From the NCBI RefSeq assembly GCF_000165425.1, contig NW_001799644.1, positions 191,215 to 255,214 of the forward strand: a stretch of 64,000 nucleotides of DNA. The letters are read 5' to 3'. The DNA comes from Paramecium tetraurelia. Lineage: Eukaryota; Ciliophora; Oligohymenophorea; Peniculida; Parameciidae. How positions within the stretch are numbered: position 1 is the stretch's first letter; each line of letters opens with the position of its first letter. Below the pieces are notes generated by a model. The model made no database searches. It had not been told where the DNA came from and was given only the letters and a program-made list of their open reading frames with translations. The position numbers and the translations under genes are program-made. Below are positions 36,424 to 49,180 of this stretch, piece by piece.

Positions 36424-36904
36424 ATTAACTTATAATTAAAATCTTTACAAAAGTTTCAATATCAGCTGCCCTCTATGATTTTTTGACTTTAGAAAAGATC
36501 TTTACATATGAACAATAAATATATTCTATCCCCGACATCATAATAATTATTATTGTTTTTACAAATTAAATAATAATCATGTATTTCAGTCAATATAACG
36601 AACCTTTTATAATATTTGTTACTACTTTTGAATAACAATAACAATTCCATTTTGATTTACAAATGCCATTAAATTTTCTCTAAATTAATATGATACAAAT
36701 AGCGCTCTTAAATTGATAAAACTTAAATAAAACAGTTCTTCAAGAATGTCTTAAATTATAGCTCATTTTTACGAAAGATAAATCTACAAAGTTAAATCTC
36801 TACGAATAAATGAATAACTAAAAAAAGTTCTAGGTTTGAATATATTATTATTATTATTAATTTTCATGAGTCTAACATTACTAAATAAAAAATATTAAGC
36901 GTTG
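36424..36904. other. Intergenic, nothing recognised
   Basis: AT-rich 480 bp between two plus-strand genes, with short ATT repeats near 36841-36860. Confidence 0.5.
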
Positions 36905-37807
36905 ATGCTTAGGGAAAAGCAAATCGAAGACCACTTTGATCCTGTAGGCAGACACAAGAAATAACATCATAATATTGAAGATCTTCGTTAAGATTATTAA
37001 GAAGACTTAGAGAACTACGGTATTTATTTATTGATATGGTTTCTAAGGATTTTCCAAATAATCTTTCAAGGCCAAAAAGGAATAAGAATTAGAAAACCTA
37101 TAAATAACTCCTGAAAAATAACTAAGGCCAATGACTGCTCTAATATCGCCTGTTCAAAGTTCGGCATAAAGATAAAGACCAATTACAGCACCAGGTCTCA
37201 ACACTTAAACAAAATAAATGATGAAAATAGATGAAAATGAAGAAATGATTTAATTGCCATATCAATCAGAGACCAAATATTGGAGAAACACAAAAAAATA
37301 TGATAAAAGTTTCATATTATTAATAATTTAATAGCTAATTAGAATGTTGTTAGAAATCATTCAGCTTTGAAGAAGGTGTCATTAGGAGGTGATTGTGAAA
37401 ATTTTAATATTGAAGAAGAAGAGATCAAAAATCATCATATGATTGAAAAATAAATTGTTAAGAATCGCTTACTCTCCCCAACTTTTGTTTCATAAAGACA
37501 TCAAATAAATGATAGAGACATCTAATAATTAACCGAAGGCTTCTATTAACATGTGGCTTTAGTAAAAGGCACTTCCAAAATATAGGCTAGTAAAGCATAA
37601 CAAGGTTTCCAATTATATGATAATCTGCTTGACTTGATGAAAATTATTCAACAAGAAAACTCCAATAAAAGTCCAATAATTACAAAAACATCTTCTTAGG
37701 GATTCAGACCTTAAACTGGTGTGAGTAGATAAATCAAGAGCAATCAAAGATCTAGACCTTTCAGCAGTAAACTTCAATCAGTAGGTGTTAGAGCATTTTA
37801 ATAGTGA
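36905..37807 (+). CDS. Hypothetical protein, 282 aa
   Basis: Introns at 37020-37047 (28 nt) and 37309-37334 (26 nt); the frame closes on TGA. An acidic, His-rich start (DHFDPVGRHKKQHHN) is followed by a Pro/Ser/Gln-rich linker and a more structured C-terminal region with FQLYDNLLDLMKIIQQEN. Repeated SP and TP sites suggest a disordered phosphoprotein. No family recognised. Confidence 0.7.
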
Positions 37808-37992
37808 ATCATTTTTCTCCTAATATTTAATAATCTTTTGCTGACTTCTATTTTATAGAATAAAGTCAATATTTAAAAATTAAATTATAATTTTATACTC
37901 ATTTAAAGTAAACAATTAGATTGTTACTTCTAGTTATTAATTTATCAATTTTAATAAAACTAATATCATTCTCATATTTATTTAATCAAAAA

Positions 37993-38750
37993 ATGTTAGA
38001 TGTACATAGAAAAATAAAGTTTTTATTTATTAATTATAGAGAGACATTATTGAAATTAATAAATAATTTAATGAACTTCTTAGATAAGAGAAATAAAATA
38101 GAGATTCTTCAAGAGAGAGCTGCTCTTTATAATAAGGTGCAGGATGAACTTTATGAAAAGGAAGTCCCTGAATTCGAACATACAAAATTAATTAAACCAG
38201 TTTTAGATTAGCATATTGAAGAGTTTGCTACACAATAACCTCCTGCAAATCTTAATAGTCTAACTAGATCATTGCCTAAACCTCCTGTATCAGTTTTGAC
38301 CACTTCTGCATTGATTTCATTAGGACTTGATAATTATGGGACTATGACTACTCAAATGTAGGATGTGAATCGTAAAAGGGAGGACGATTTTAATCATTAT
38401 AAATAACTGAAAAAGGAAGGGCGATTAGAGGAACTCGTGAAACCACTAAAATAACAGAAGGAAAAAGATTAAGCTACTTAAGCAATTCTATTCAAGGTAG
38501 ATCATATTAAAGATTATGAAGATAAAACTCACACAGGATATGGTTAACATAAGTCAGCACATAGAACATATTATGGTATTGAGATATGCTATATGATGTA
38601 GTTGTTGATGAGACCATGAAGGAGATGATCAATGAGCCAAACATAAAAAATCATCTGATGAAAAATGACTTAAATACATTTTTCGACTCTTACCTCAAAC
38701 ACAAAAATACTTTAAGAGGGGCGGTGAAGCAACCTGCTCGTGCAAAATGA
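37993..38750 (+). CDS. Hypothetical protein, 236 aa
   Basis: Introns at 38019-38039 (21 nt) and 38576-38601 (26 nt). The N-terminus is helical (KLINNLMNFLDKRNKIEIL), the middle has LPKPPVSVLTTSALISLG, then a Lys/Gln-rich helix, and the end is basic (LKHKNTLRGAVKQPARAK). No known domain. The first ATG of the frame is used; some longer in-frame sequence upstream is AT-rich and probably untranslated. Confidence 0.7.
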
Positions 38751-38930
38751 ATAAAATTAAGTTCATATTATTATATAAATGTTATTAAAGAAAGTTAAAA
38801 CTAAATTAAAATAAATTTAGAATGATATTAAACAGTTGTAAGTAATACGAACAATTTGTTGGGCTTTGAGAGATTTTAGATTTGCTATTGCAGTAATTTA
38901 TACAAGTTAATGAAAATGAATGATAAAAAT

Positions 38931-39237
38931 TCACAAAATTGTACAAAGACAAGGAGATTCTTGAGTTGCCATATCAGTGTTGTATTATTTCCAATTTTCG
39001 ACTATTGAAATCAATTCATCTAATACCTATAAACACTTCGTTCTTCTCTCTAAATTAAATTCGATGCTGTTTTTGACCATGCTTTATATAATTCCCATAG
39101 CTGTCCTTTCTCATATCTATATCCCCATCAGATAATGAGTGTTTGATTTTAAGTATAGGAGTCAATTGTTTGGGTGACTCACTATTATAAACTGATTGAT
39201 TTATTCCAAATCTCTAATAATAATTTGATTCAGACAT
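38931..39237 (-). CDS. Small protein with RVxF-like motif
   Basis: 93 aa after one 25-nt intron (about 39006-39030). It begins MSESNYYQRFGINQSVYNSE, has SPKQLTPILKIKHSLSDGD, and then QHRIQFREKNEVFIGIVENW with KQYNTD. R-I-Q-F preceded by basic residues and followed by acidic or charged residues resembles the RVxF docking motif of protein phosphatase 1 regulators, and the length fits small PP1 inhibitors. That role is an inference. It starts 26 bp beyond the ALDH stop on the same strand. Confidence 0.65.
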
Positions 39238-39263
39238 TTTTTATTATAAATTATATGATTTAT

Positions 39264-40896
39264 TCATAAATTTGCATTCTTCCACAATTTATCAATGTAT
39301 GGCTTGGATAATTCCAAAAACTTCTTCAAATAACCTTTCTTTTAGGCTACTTTCATAGCAATTAGGAAGGAAAAAAAGAGTGTGGCATTAATAACATGTC
39401 TTTAAGGCAACTCAGCAAATTTGAAACTAATAGATAGATATATTTTGAATACAATAATGATAAGGTCTGTAACTTATGTTTGGTAAATGGAGGGTATCTA
39501 ATATTGAATGGATAGATATTTAAAGTAGACTTACTAAAAACAGGTTTAGCATGACTACAACCTTTGAATCCAGCGATTCCATGATAGGCTCCATATCCAC
39601 TATTTCCAACACCTCCAAAAGGTAAATTTGGATCTAGAATGAAATTTAAATTTACTCAAAAGATGGAAAACTGAATCATTGAATACTAATGCGCCTGAGG
39701 ATGTTTTTTATTCAAGCAGTTTTTTATGGTGGCTGTTGCTTCCATAATAATATAAAGCCAAAGGTTTGGGTCTTGAATTGATAAATTCAATGACTAGATT
39801 GATATTTTCAAATAGGAGAATAGGGAGAATTGGGCCAAAGATTTCTTCAGTCATTAGTTTAGAATCTACTTTTGGTTGTAAAATGATGGTTGGTTCAACA
39901 TATCTTTGGTTGACATTTACTTAACCTCCTACGATTACTTATCCCTAATGGTCTTTGAGGAGTTCTTATAATCTTGAAGTGTGGAACTCAGTCACAATTT
40001 TTGAATAATCATTTGAATTTTAAGAGTTTTCTCCAAAGAATCTTTTTAGTTCAGTCTTTATTTCATTAATAAAAGCGTCTTTAATTGATTCATGAAGGAA
40101 CACATAATCACAGGCAACACAAGTTTGACCTGCATTTGTAAATCTACCTTAAATAATCCTTTGAGCTGTAACATTCAGATTACAATCCTTATCCACTATG
40201 GTAGGTGACTTACCTCCCAATTCTAGTATACATGGCACTAGATTTTCACTGGCAGCCTTTGCAACCAACTTGCCTTTCTCTGGACTTCCAGTGAATATAA
40301 TTAAATCTAATGGGAAAGTGGTAATCTTTTTTGAGACTTCTACACCTCCTTATATTACTGCATAGAAGGATTAATCAAGATATTTTGTAACTAAATCGTA
40401 CATGGCTTTTGAAGAGTGTGGAGCAAGTTCTGATGGTTTAAGAATCACACAATTTCCAGCAGCGATTGCAGCAGCCATGGGTGGGATTCCTGTGTAAAGA
40501 GGATAGTTCCATGCAGCAATAACCAGAACTACTCCAAGAGGTTCATATATTATTTTGGATGACCCAGGACCAATGACCTATGATATATAATTAGAATATT
40601 ACAAATGGTGTATCTACGTTGACTTCCTTACTCCATTCATCAATATGCGCCAATTGATTCTCCACTTCTGCTTTGGTGATGATGGTTGAAGTCATTTAAC
40701 TACTGAACATTGTCACACCTAGATCCTTTTCTAAAGCAGTATGAAATTGCTGTTCCATCTCTTCAAGACCTCTTAGTAAATTTTTGAGTTGAGCCTTTCT
40801 AAATTTAACACACTTTGTCTGATGAGTACAAAAAGAATCCTTTAGCTTTTTGAAAATTGGTTCAATAACATCGGCATTATCTTGTATTTAATCCAT
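39264..40896 (-). CDS. Aldehyde dehydrogenase, ALDH3/fatty aldehyde type
   Basis: 519 aa after introns at 40578-40602, 39634-39655 and 39427-39452. It carries the NAD-binding ALDH fold: [44 protein letters not shown], the catalytic Glu in LELGGKSP, and the nucleophile Cys in [12 protein letters not shown], then [11 protein letters not shown] and [15 protein letters not shown]. The C-terminal extension has a hydrophobic segment ([12 protein letters not shown]) and a basic tail, as in microsomal fatty aldehyde dehydrogenase, which oxidises long-chain aldehydes. The third intron is needed to reach this tail. It is divergent from the next gene with 52 bp between the starts. Confidence 0.93.
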
Positions 40897-40948
40897 CAAA
40901 ATAATTAATTTAATGATAAATCAGGTTGATGACTAGATTTTTAGGAAG

Positions 40949-42576
40949 ATGATTGATTAAACAAGTCCGTAATCAATAACAACCCAAAAATTATGTTTGA
41001 GATTAGGATACGATCCAAACGATCTCATCTATAAGTCTATTCCAAATTCTATCTTTTTAGATCCATTGAGTAGTTTCCATCGGTCTCGCCGGAAGTCCAA
41101 ATGATGAAATACAATCATTATAAAAATAGGATGATGAGTATAATCTTTGAATATAAAAAAAGGGATCATTAATGAAATATAGGCAACGAAACAAAGACAC
41201 AAATTAGGAGATCAATCTCTTAAGTAAATTTCTTTCAATCAATAAGAGAACAAGTTTTAATACTTCATTATTTTAGTTTCTCAAATCTCAGTGAAGAGAG
41301 TGTTATGATTGAGGAGAAAAAGGAGAAAAAGAGTTTATCGAGATAAAAAATACTGCACAATCTAATTTATTAATAATTGCAGGAGGAAAAAAGGAATGTG
41401 GAGTATTTGTAGAAACAAAATTCAAAATTACAGCACCATTAAAATCTTTAATAACGAAAAAGCGAAACTAGTTTTACAAAAAAGAAGGAAAGAGAAAGTA
41501 ATAAAAATAAATCAAGTGAGGAGGTGGATGAATTAGAGAGAAGGAATCAATACTTTATTACATGCGTTGAAAATGAATCCAGGATCCAAGAATAATTGTA
41601 AGGCAGATTTTTAAAAAAGAATTTTAAGCATGATAATTATACTGAAAGAGCACATGAGAAAAAGAAACAACAAGAGACTTTATTTCAGTAAACTATTACT
41701 GAAAGATTGAATAAATTGTAATTAAAAGGTATGAATGTTCTAATCAAGAAACCTAGGCTTAAACAAAGGTGGAATTATACAAAAAAGATATGAAAAACTA
41801 TTTTGCCTTAAAAAATAGTCAGATCATCAATAAATAAGAAAAAAGGTCTTAATTACTTGAATTTGAGCAATAGCAATACATTAAAGAATAATGTGAAAAA
41901 ATGAAAAAGTTCTAAGAAACAAAATCCTAATTGATTTTAGATGAGAAAAAGAAATTTAAGGAGAGAAAAGAGAAGTATAACAAAATGCTAAGAAAATGTT
42001 AAGAAAGCAATTTTGAATAATCAAATGTATGAATATTGTTTAAATAAGAAACATTAAGAAGGGTTCAGCAATACTTATTAACAATTACTTTAGAAACAAG
42101 AATAGGTGCTTTTAAATAAAGAAAGGTTCTTAGAGTAGAAATCTCTTGTGCTCAAAGATAAATTATAATTGAATTTCGAAGATGTTGAGTTTAATAGAGC
42201 TCATGCTTAGAGGATTAAATTAAATACATAAGTTAAAATAAATGGAAATAAGGATACCAAGTCACAAATATCAAGTCGGACATCTGATACTTGGAGAATG
42301 AAAACTTAATTGACTTAAAAAGAATCGGAAAACTCATTATGGGAAAAAGCCAAGTAGGCAGCCTCTTTGTTTAAGGATCCAATTCAATATGAGCAATATG
42401 TTGAACAATAATAAATGATTTTGTTAAAAAAAAAAAAGTCGTTAGATAAAAAGTTCGCTACAGCTGCTTCAATAATAAAGGAAATATTACCTTAGCATGA
42501 AGCAGAGAAATTACTTATGCCAACAGGGTTGAAAAATTTTATAGAGCAATAAAGTCGTATCAAAACATAAAAATGA
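40949..42576 (+). CDS. Large coiled-coil protein, 503 aa
   Basis: Five introns (41070-41095, 41138-41162, 41254-41276, 41729-41748, 42027-42048) give a closing frame. After a short structured start (LRLGYDPNDLIYKSIPNSIF) the protein is nearly all charged helix: KKKEREVDELERRNQ-like heptads, QRHKLGDQSLK, KVELYKKDMKNYFALKNSQI and EQKSLVLKDKLQLNFEDVEF. It ends with a compact helical part (KFATAASIIKEILPQHEAEK, LLMPTGLKNFIEQQ). A cytoskeletal or basal-body scaffold is likely by composition only. The early exons were added because each intron is canonical and phases match. Confidence 0.75.
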
Positions 42577-42705
42577 GTAATAATTTTTGTTTATTTCAAA
42601 AATATTAATGATTAAACTAACGGAAAAGTGAGCGGAATCCTTAATTAAGGCTCAAGTATAAATTTATCATAAATGGTTTTAAATAAAATTATATAGGTGT
42701 AGTAG

Positions 42706-43152
42706 TCATTTGTTAATAGTAGTGTCATATCTGAACTTAGGTATTTCTTTATTGCATTTTATTGTGGATTCCTTCAAAATAGGCTATTTTAAAATGGATA
42801 ATAAAGTTCCCTTCTTTTTGGTAACCAATGCGAAGGACTTACATTCTATTTCTTAGAGTAATTATTCTGTCGTAAACTTTGTTTTTAAGGGATTCCCTTT
42901 TTGATCTGCAGAGAATACTTCGTAAGTCTCAGCATTTTCATTTATATCTTAATCATAATATATTTGAGTGAAATAATCAATAGCAGTCTCGATGGCCTGA
43001 ATCATTAAAGAATCAGGAGTAATTTCAATTTATACTTATAACAGTTTGTTGGCAACTTTCAAACTAAAGTTATATTAGCTTAATTGCATTTCAGTCATGT
43101 ATGCTGATTCAGCAAGAGTTGATGAGGTGGCCTTCAAGTTTTACTTAGACAT
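42706..43152 (-). CDS. Hypothetical protein, 148 aa
   Basis: Intronless. The sequence is balanced and globular-looking: LAESAYMTEMQLSQYNFSLK, EIEITPDSLMIQAIETAIDY-like helices (IETAIDYFTQIYYDQD), FALVTKKKGTLL. No signal peptide or membrane span. No family recognised. It starts 35 bp from the stop of the following minus-strand gene. Confidence 0.7.
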
Positions 43153-43187
43153 GTTTTAAAAATTGATAATATTTTTATATAAATAAA

Positions 43188-45251
43188 TCAGTCTTATTAT
43201 TCAAAATTAGAAATAAAGCTTAGATCATTATCGATAAGTCGTTTTTTATTTTGTTTGATATCTATTTTTGAAACATCAACACTAAAAAGATCATTTCCAA
43301 ATTCTTAATGATCATTTTTATGTTATTTTTTACTCTATAATTCAGCTAATAATAATTGAATTTCATTTTTGGTCTAATTATAATTAAAAATATTACGATG
43401 GCCACAACTGATTATTTGGGTGGTTAATTAAAAGCAATATTATTTGTATTTGAAAAGTATAAGAATGGATTGCTATATGATCTTTTGATGCCCTTTTTTT
43501 CAAGAGGCTTTTCTTCAATTTATTTCATTAATTGCAACTTTTTAACATTACTGAACTATTACTATTTAAATAGTTATTTACATCTAATTTCTTAAAGTAA
43601 TCATTAAACATAGACATTAAAAATCCAATGCATTCCTATTTTGTCATATCATAATATTAAAGTATTTATCCTTATTATTATTGATAGTTCAATTTTTTTA
43701 ATTATTGAGTATCTCCTCTGGCTGTTTGACAAATATATTTGGCATGCTCTTCAGAGGAGGAATCATTGATTTCTAATTGTGGTAGAATAGGTTTTTAAGT
43801 AATAACATTTTATTACTTTTAGGCCTATTGAGATTAGTTATGTTATTATTAGAGATCTTTTGAAGATGACTTAATGTCACATTCATTAATTTTTTACTAT
43901 TAAGTTTTCATTGTGGACGATTATTAAGAATTGGGTTGTGTCTTCTATTGAAAGCGTGGACTGAAGATATTAACAGCAATGTCCTATTCTTAATTAAGAA
44001 CGATGGAATTGAATGTAGTTTTTCTATTTCTCAATTGCTCCATTAAACTTTGGGTTTGCTTTTTATAAAAATGTAGCTCAATCTGTTATTTTTCATTTCT
44101 TTCATCTTTCAATTGGTTAGATTTGATGATAAGTTCATTTGTATCTAATATGGATTCATATTTTGAGAGTAGTGTATTGTACAATTATCGAATATGAATG
44201 TTGGCGTTTTTTTCTTTTTCAAACAATTCTTTAAATCCTTTGACCATCATTTCCATCTTATGCAATTTTTCTTAATATATCATTCTCTCATTTTTGCTTA
44301 AATATTTGAGTTACTAAGGTTCTGGAGAGAATCCATATCCCAAACCATTAGTACCATATAATTCTTGATGCAGAGACTCTAATTTTCCTCTATGATTTTA
44401 AACTTCTCTGTTCAGATCCAAATTGTCATCAGTCTTATCAAGAAACTCTTTAAAAACAAAATCTACTCTAAATCCAATGATTATTACCTTTCATACACTA
44501 ATAATTCGTTTAACTGCGTAGGACTATTCTCATTTTAAAGATTTCTCTCTTCAAATGCTATTTAATTAGATTAAGACTATACGTAATTGACTTCTCTCAG
44601 TGTATTATTGGTTTCTGTAATGGATTAAGCTTCGGTAGTAATTTTGTTAAGCAAATTTCGAACATTTTCTAATTCTTCATGCAATTTTAAATTCTGCTCT
44701 GATGGAGTGACAATTTCAATTGATTTTACTAATTATCCTTCTCTTTCTTAGATAGGTTTCATTCTCTCCAATTCCTGGATTGCATATTCCTTATCATGGA
44801 TATTCCTTTTCAAGTCTATTAACTTATATTCTAAATCGCCTATTAAATCTTTGTAATAGTTTTGCTGTTCTTCTGATATCTATTCTTGTAGTAGTAACTT
44901 CGTTTATAATTATTAAGCTATTTTCTATTGATTAGAGAATCCTTTCATGAGTTTCTCATTTTCTTCATTCAATAATTTTATTACGCCTTCCAATTGAGAA
45001 TTCTGATAATTCGTGTAACACATCGACATTGTGCTGGAATCACTTGTCTATTTAATGATTCAACTCATTCGTACCTGACCTCGCTTGTTCATTCCGTCCA
45101 TAGTAAGAGCCATAGCTTACTTATTTAGTTTTAAGGCATTTTCAAGATCAATAATATATTCCTACAATTACTTATTCTCCTCTTAGAGATAATGAATTTT
45201 AGATTATTGTCTATTAGAAACAAACTCGTTAACTTCTGTTCCCAAAATCAT
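43188..45251 (-). CDS. Coiled-coil protein, 655 aa
   Basis: Introns at 45048-45074 (27 nt), 44468-44487 (20 nt), 43556-43581 (26 nt) and 43374-43396 (23 nt). Residues 1-450 are mostly heptad coiled coil (LQEENKQLQEYIIDLENALK, LEELENVRNLLNKI-like runs, KMEMMVKGFKELFEKEK). A Gln/Ser-rich linker follows, and then a short conserved-looking C-terminus (TKQECIGFLMSMFNDYFKKL). Such proteins are frequent at basal bodies and centriolar fibres; nothing here fixes the site. It is head-to-head with ATE1-A with only 30 bp between the two ATGs. Confidence 0.8.
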
Positions 45252-45281
45252 ATTTTTTTCTATTTAATTAATTAATAACAA
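45252..45281. promoter_or_regulatory. 30-bp divergent intergenic spacer
   Basis: Only 30 bp, including a TTAATTAATTAAT run, separate the start codons of the 655-aa coiled-coil gene and ATE1-A. Both 5' UTRs and promoters must overlap this spacer or the coding ends. Confidence 0.5.
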
Positions 45282-47013
45282 ATGGGTAGCATAAGTTACA
45301 ACAACAACATAAAAAGAGGGTAACTTGTTAAATGCAAGTTTTAATTGCATCCAACCATTTATTTAAAAAAAATCGATTATTTTACAGGTAACTGCTTGTT
45401 TTAATGTGGATAAACATGCAATTATATAAGCATAGAGGATTATTCTTAACTTCCCATTTAAACATATCAAAGGCTATTTGAAAGATTGTTCTCTAAGGAT
45501 GGGGACTATTTTTATAAATTAAGAAATAAAATTTGTTGTAAAACTTACAACATGAGGATAGTTTTATAAAAAAATGCACCTTCAAGAAAACAAATGAAGT
45601 CTGCCTTAGCACTTTTAGATCGGTTAAATCTGTATGGTTAAGGATAGGATATAAACAAAAAGGAAAAACTTTAAAAAGAGGTCTTTAATTAGAAAGATTT
45701 ATAGCACATCTAGGTCAGCTAATAGAAATAAGCTAAATATAGATAAATTCATAATCAAGAAAAAAAAACACTTTTTGACATTATAAATTCATCAATATAA
45801 CTATGTAAGTCCTGTTTTGAGGAACTAACTTAGACAGAGAATTTAAATTTTACCTTATAAGAAAACGATTTGAAGATATTTCAACATTTAAATAAAATCA
45901 AATTTTATTCGAATGCAAATCTATTGTTATTTCATTTAAATCAAATCCCTATGAAAAGTAAAAACTATTCCCTTAATCAATTCAATGAATTTTTAGGAAT
46001 TGCTTTAAATAAAAATTAAACACAAAATGAATTAACAGTTCAATAAAAACCAAAAGGATTCTTAACTCTAATACATTCTAAAGAATAAATTCAAAACGCA
46101 TAATGTCAAAAATAAGGGTTAGCAAATTAATAATAATAATAGAAACCCTAAAAATTTATTTAGAAAAAATAAAAACAATAAAGTAATTTTAAAAATAAAA
46201 ATTTGATAAACCCTGAGACCTTCACATTTTAACAATTTTAGGTTGGCCCTCTTGTTATCACTATTAAGTATTCATATAATTTAATAATTTTTTAGAGATT
46301 TAGGTTAAAGTAGAGACATAATTGACTTTATATATTAGTATCATATGGTTGTGCATAATAGACCAAATACTGATGAGGAAATCATAAAATTATATTGTAG
46401 AAATTACTTAAATACTCAAACAGTTTTAGAGGATTTCAAACAAAATATTAAAATAAAATTAGGCCAAAGATGTATGGAGTATAGATTAAATGGTAAACTA
46501 ATTGCATTGGGGACTATTATATTAACTTAAGAGTATTTTGTTTCGGAATATTTTTTCTATCTTCCTGAGTTGAAAAACTTTAATTTTGGAGTGTTTTCAA
46601 TTTTAGTTGAAATTGAGTATGCAAAGCAGATATAAAAATATTTCCCAAAATTCAAATATCACACTCTTGGCTATACTTCATTTAGAACAAAAAAAATGGA
46701 ATATAAACTGCAATTCAGTGGCACTGAAATTCAATGTCCAGATACATATATTTGGACTGAGTACAATGATTAGGTTAAAGCCAAAATGATAAGCTAAGAT
46801 TTTAAAATCGATACTCCAATTCAAGTAGCACCATTAGACTTCTCAAAAGTCACAGTTTAACTATATGATGTGAATGTAAAAGCAAACCTCGTGTGCGATG
46901 ATTAAAACTAGGATGAAATCTCGAAATATTTTTTATTCTATGCCAATGAATTAGGAAATGAACTTATGTATGATTTCAGATTTATCTATAATGAGGAAAT
47001 ATTTTAGCTTTGA
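45282..47013 (+). CDS. ATE1: Arginyl-tRNA--protein transferase, copy A
   Basis: 567 aa with one 28-nt intron (46268-46295). The N-terminal ATE domain has CLFQCGQTC (the Cys cluster usually seen as CGYC), then QRLFERLFSKDGDYFYKLRN and ICCKTYNMRI, equivalent to the GWRRSGxYxY and CCPxYTIR elements. The C-terminal domain has MEYRLNGKLIALGTIILT, YLPELKNFNFGVFSILVEIE, YHTLGYTSF, KMEYKLQFSGTEIQCPDTYI. ATE1 adds arginine to N-terminal Asp or Glu and marks proteins for N-degron turnover. The sequence is diverged but all landmark segments are present. ATG at 45282 is chosen because it retains the Cys cluster. Confidence 0.85.
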
Positions 47014-47213
47014 TACCATTATTACGCATTTATAATTAATATATAATATTACTTATAGCTCTAGACATGCAGTCGTTTTAAAGTAATTCAATAAATTATT
47101 GATAAAAAATTGTTAATTTATCATTTAAATTATGTGAATAAAAATTTACAATGTATTTTTAACCTTTCTCGTTACATGACTATATTTTATATTGATTATT
47201 TTGTGAAACAAAA

Positions 47214-48940
47214 ATGGGATGTTGCTGTTTGTATACAAGTACATAAACATCGAATTCTCAGACCTAAAAGAATTAGCAAGAGAGTAAACATCATTGTTTA
47301 ACATTATTGAAAAAATTGAGTTCAAATAAATCATCTTGCTTATATGAATGTGGCAAATACTAATATATCTATTATCTCAAACCAATAAATAATTTCAGTA
47401 TTGAGACTATGGAACTTCTACTTGAAAGAGGATTTGTGAGAAATGCTAAGTATTATCGAAAATACAATCACAACTAGTCTTGTTGTGTAGGCTATAACAC
47501 AAGAGTTAACATATAAGAAAATTAGCCAAAAAAAAAATAGAAGGCTATAATTGATACCTTTGTTAATTAGGTTATCAAGCAATATCCCAAAGTTGATTTG
47601 GAGGGTTATGCTCTTTTAAATTAGGAAGGTGATTATCCTTAATAAATGAACAATTAATAAAATAAAAAGCAATTGAAAAAAATTTAAAAACATATCCCTT
47701 TGGAGGATGTTCAAGACATAATGAATTAAGTCTAGTAAGAACTAATAACATGTAGCAGATTGATAAATGAAGAGATCGATTTGAATCTAGATTTTTAGAT
47801 CAAAGATTAATAACAATTAAAGATTTTTGGGAACTCTGAGGATCTTGGTTATTACACAAATCACAACCTAATATTGTTTGATTAAAATATACGGGCATTA
47901 AAATCAATCTAAATGGTCCAATAGTAATTTAATTAAATGATAGGGGCCAAATTAAATGAGAAAGTTATTTTGGATAAGTATAAACTGTTGTAGAATAAGA
48001 ATGGTTATTTTAATATAGTTCAAATTAGAAGTGAATAGGGAATAAAAAACAACAATAAGAAATAGGGCAATTATTCTGAATTAAAAAACAAATAAGCCAA
48101 ATAACCTAAATAAGAATAGAAGGAAATTCAGAAATCAAAAGTTATTGATATTATAGATCATAAGACATTTACAGTGAATGATTTTAGGATAGGTGAAATG
48201 AGAGTGTCAATAGTGTATTATAAATGATTAAAATAGAGATCCCTACACAAGTGAAGAAAACGCGAAGCTTTATCTAGATTACATGGCTAAAGTTCATTCT
48301 TAAATTTCAAATCTTGAAAGTTTTCAAACGTATTACTCAACGCGCATTCTATTGAACGATTAATTCTTATATAATTAAGGCGCGAACGTAAAATTGAACT
48401 TAGGTTAGAGGTTTATGGAATATCGTATAAGAGGAAAATTGATTGGATGTGGAGTCATAATATTAACGAGATATCAATTATTGTCTGAATATTTATTCTA
48501 CGATCCTAGTTTAAAGCATCATAGCTTTTGGAATTGTGGCTGCTTTTGTGGAAATTGAATATGTTAAAAAAATCAACAAGTATTTTCCAGATTTCAAATA
48601 TTCATCTTTGAGTTATGTGATTGCCACTTGCAAAGCGATGAATTACAAATTGTAGTTCACAGGTTTGGAAATTCAGTGTCCTGATTCATATGTTTGGTTG
48701 AAATACAATAAGGAATTGAAGAAATTGATGTAGAGCAATTGTTCGAGGTTGAATAAGGAGAGATAAAATAAAATGAATTATAACTAAGATTTTTCGTAAG
48801 TTTAGGTATCAGTTTAAAATGAAATACATGAGATCGACCAATTGGATCCCTAGACTTAGATGGGAGTAATGGATATCTTGTTGTATAATAAGGATGTGCT
48901 TGGGGAAGATCTAATCAAGGGGTTGACGTTTTGTATTTGA
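47214..48940 (+). CDS. ATE1: Arginyl-tRNA--protein transferase, copy B, with +1 frameshift
   Basis: About 560 aa if one base is skipped. Intron at 48215-48236 (22 nt). N-terminal landmarks: SSCLYECGKYQY, METMELLLERGFVRNAKYYR and SCCVGYNTRV. C-terminal landmarks: IVDPYTSEENAKLYLDYM, MEYRIRGKLIGCGVIILT, then GIVAAFVEIEYVKKINKYF and QFTGLEIQCPDSYVWLKYN. Between YDPSLKHHSF and GIVAAF the frame shifts at a TTTT run (48526-48529). Subtracting the intron leaves 3n+1 bases, so exactly one extra base is present. No canonical intron of suitable size removes it. It may be a recent inactivation, a real +1 event or a sequence error. The start at 47214 is uncertain. Confidence 0.75.
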
Positions 48941-49180
48941 GTGGATATTTTGAGGAAAAATCATTTTAAATATTTTACTACTTCATTTATTAATTAATAC
49001 TTCAATCTCAGTATAGTATGGTAAAATTTGTTTACTACTATCCATCAATTAACATGTCCAATTTTAATGTTTAATTAAAATTTGATAATGAATGTTTTTT
49101 TTTGGAATTAATAAAAAAATCATTCTTTTCTTTTTCTCAATGCAATTTATCATAATTTGGTCTAAAGCAAAATATTAAAT

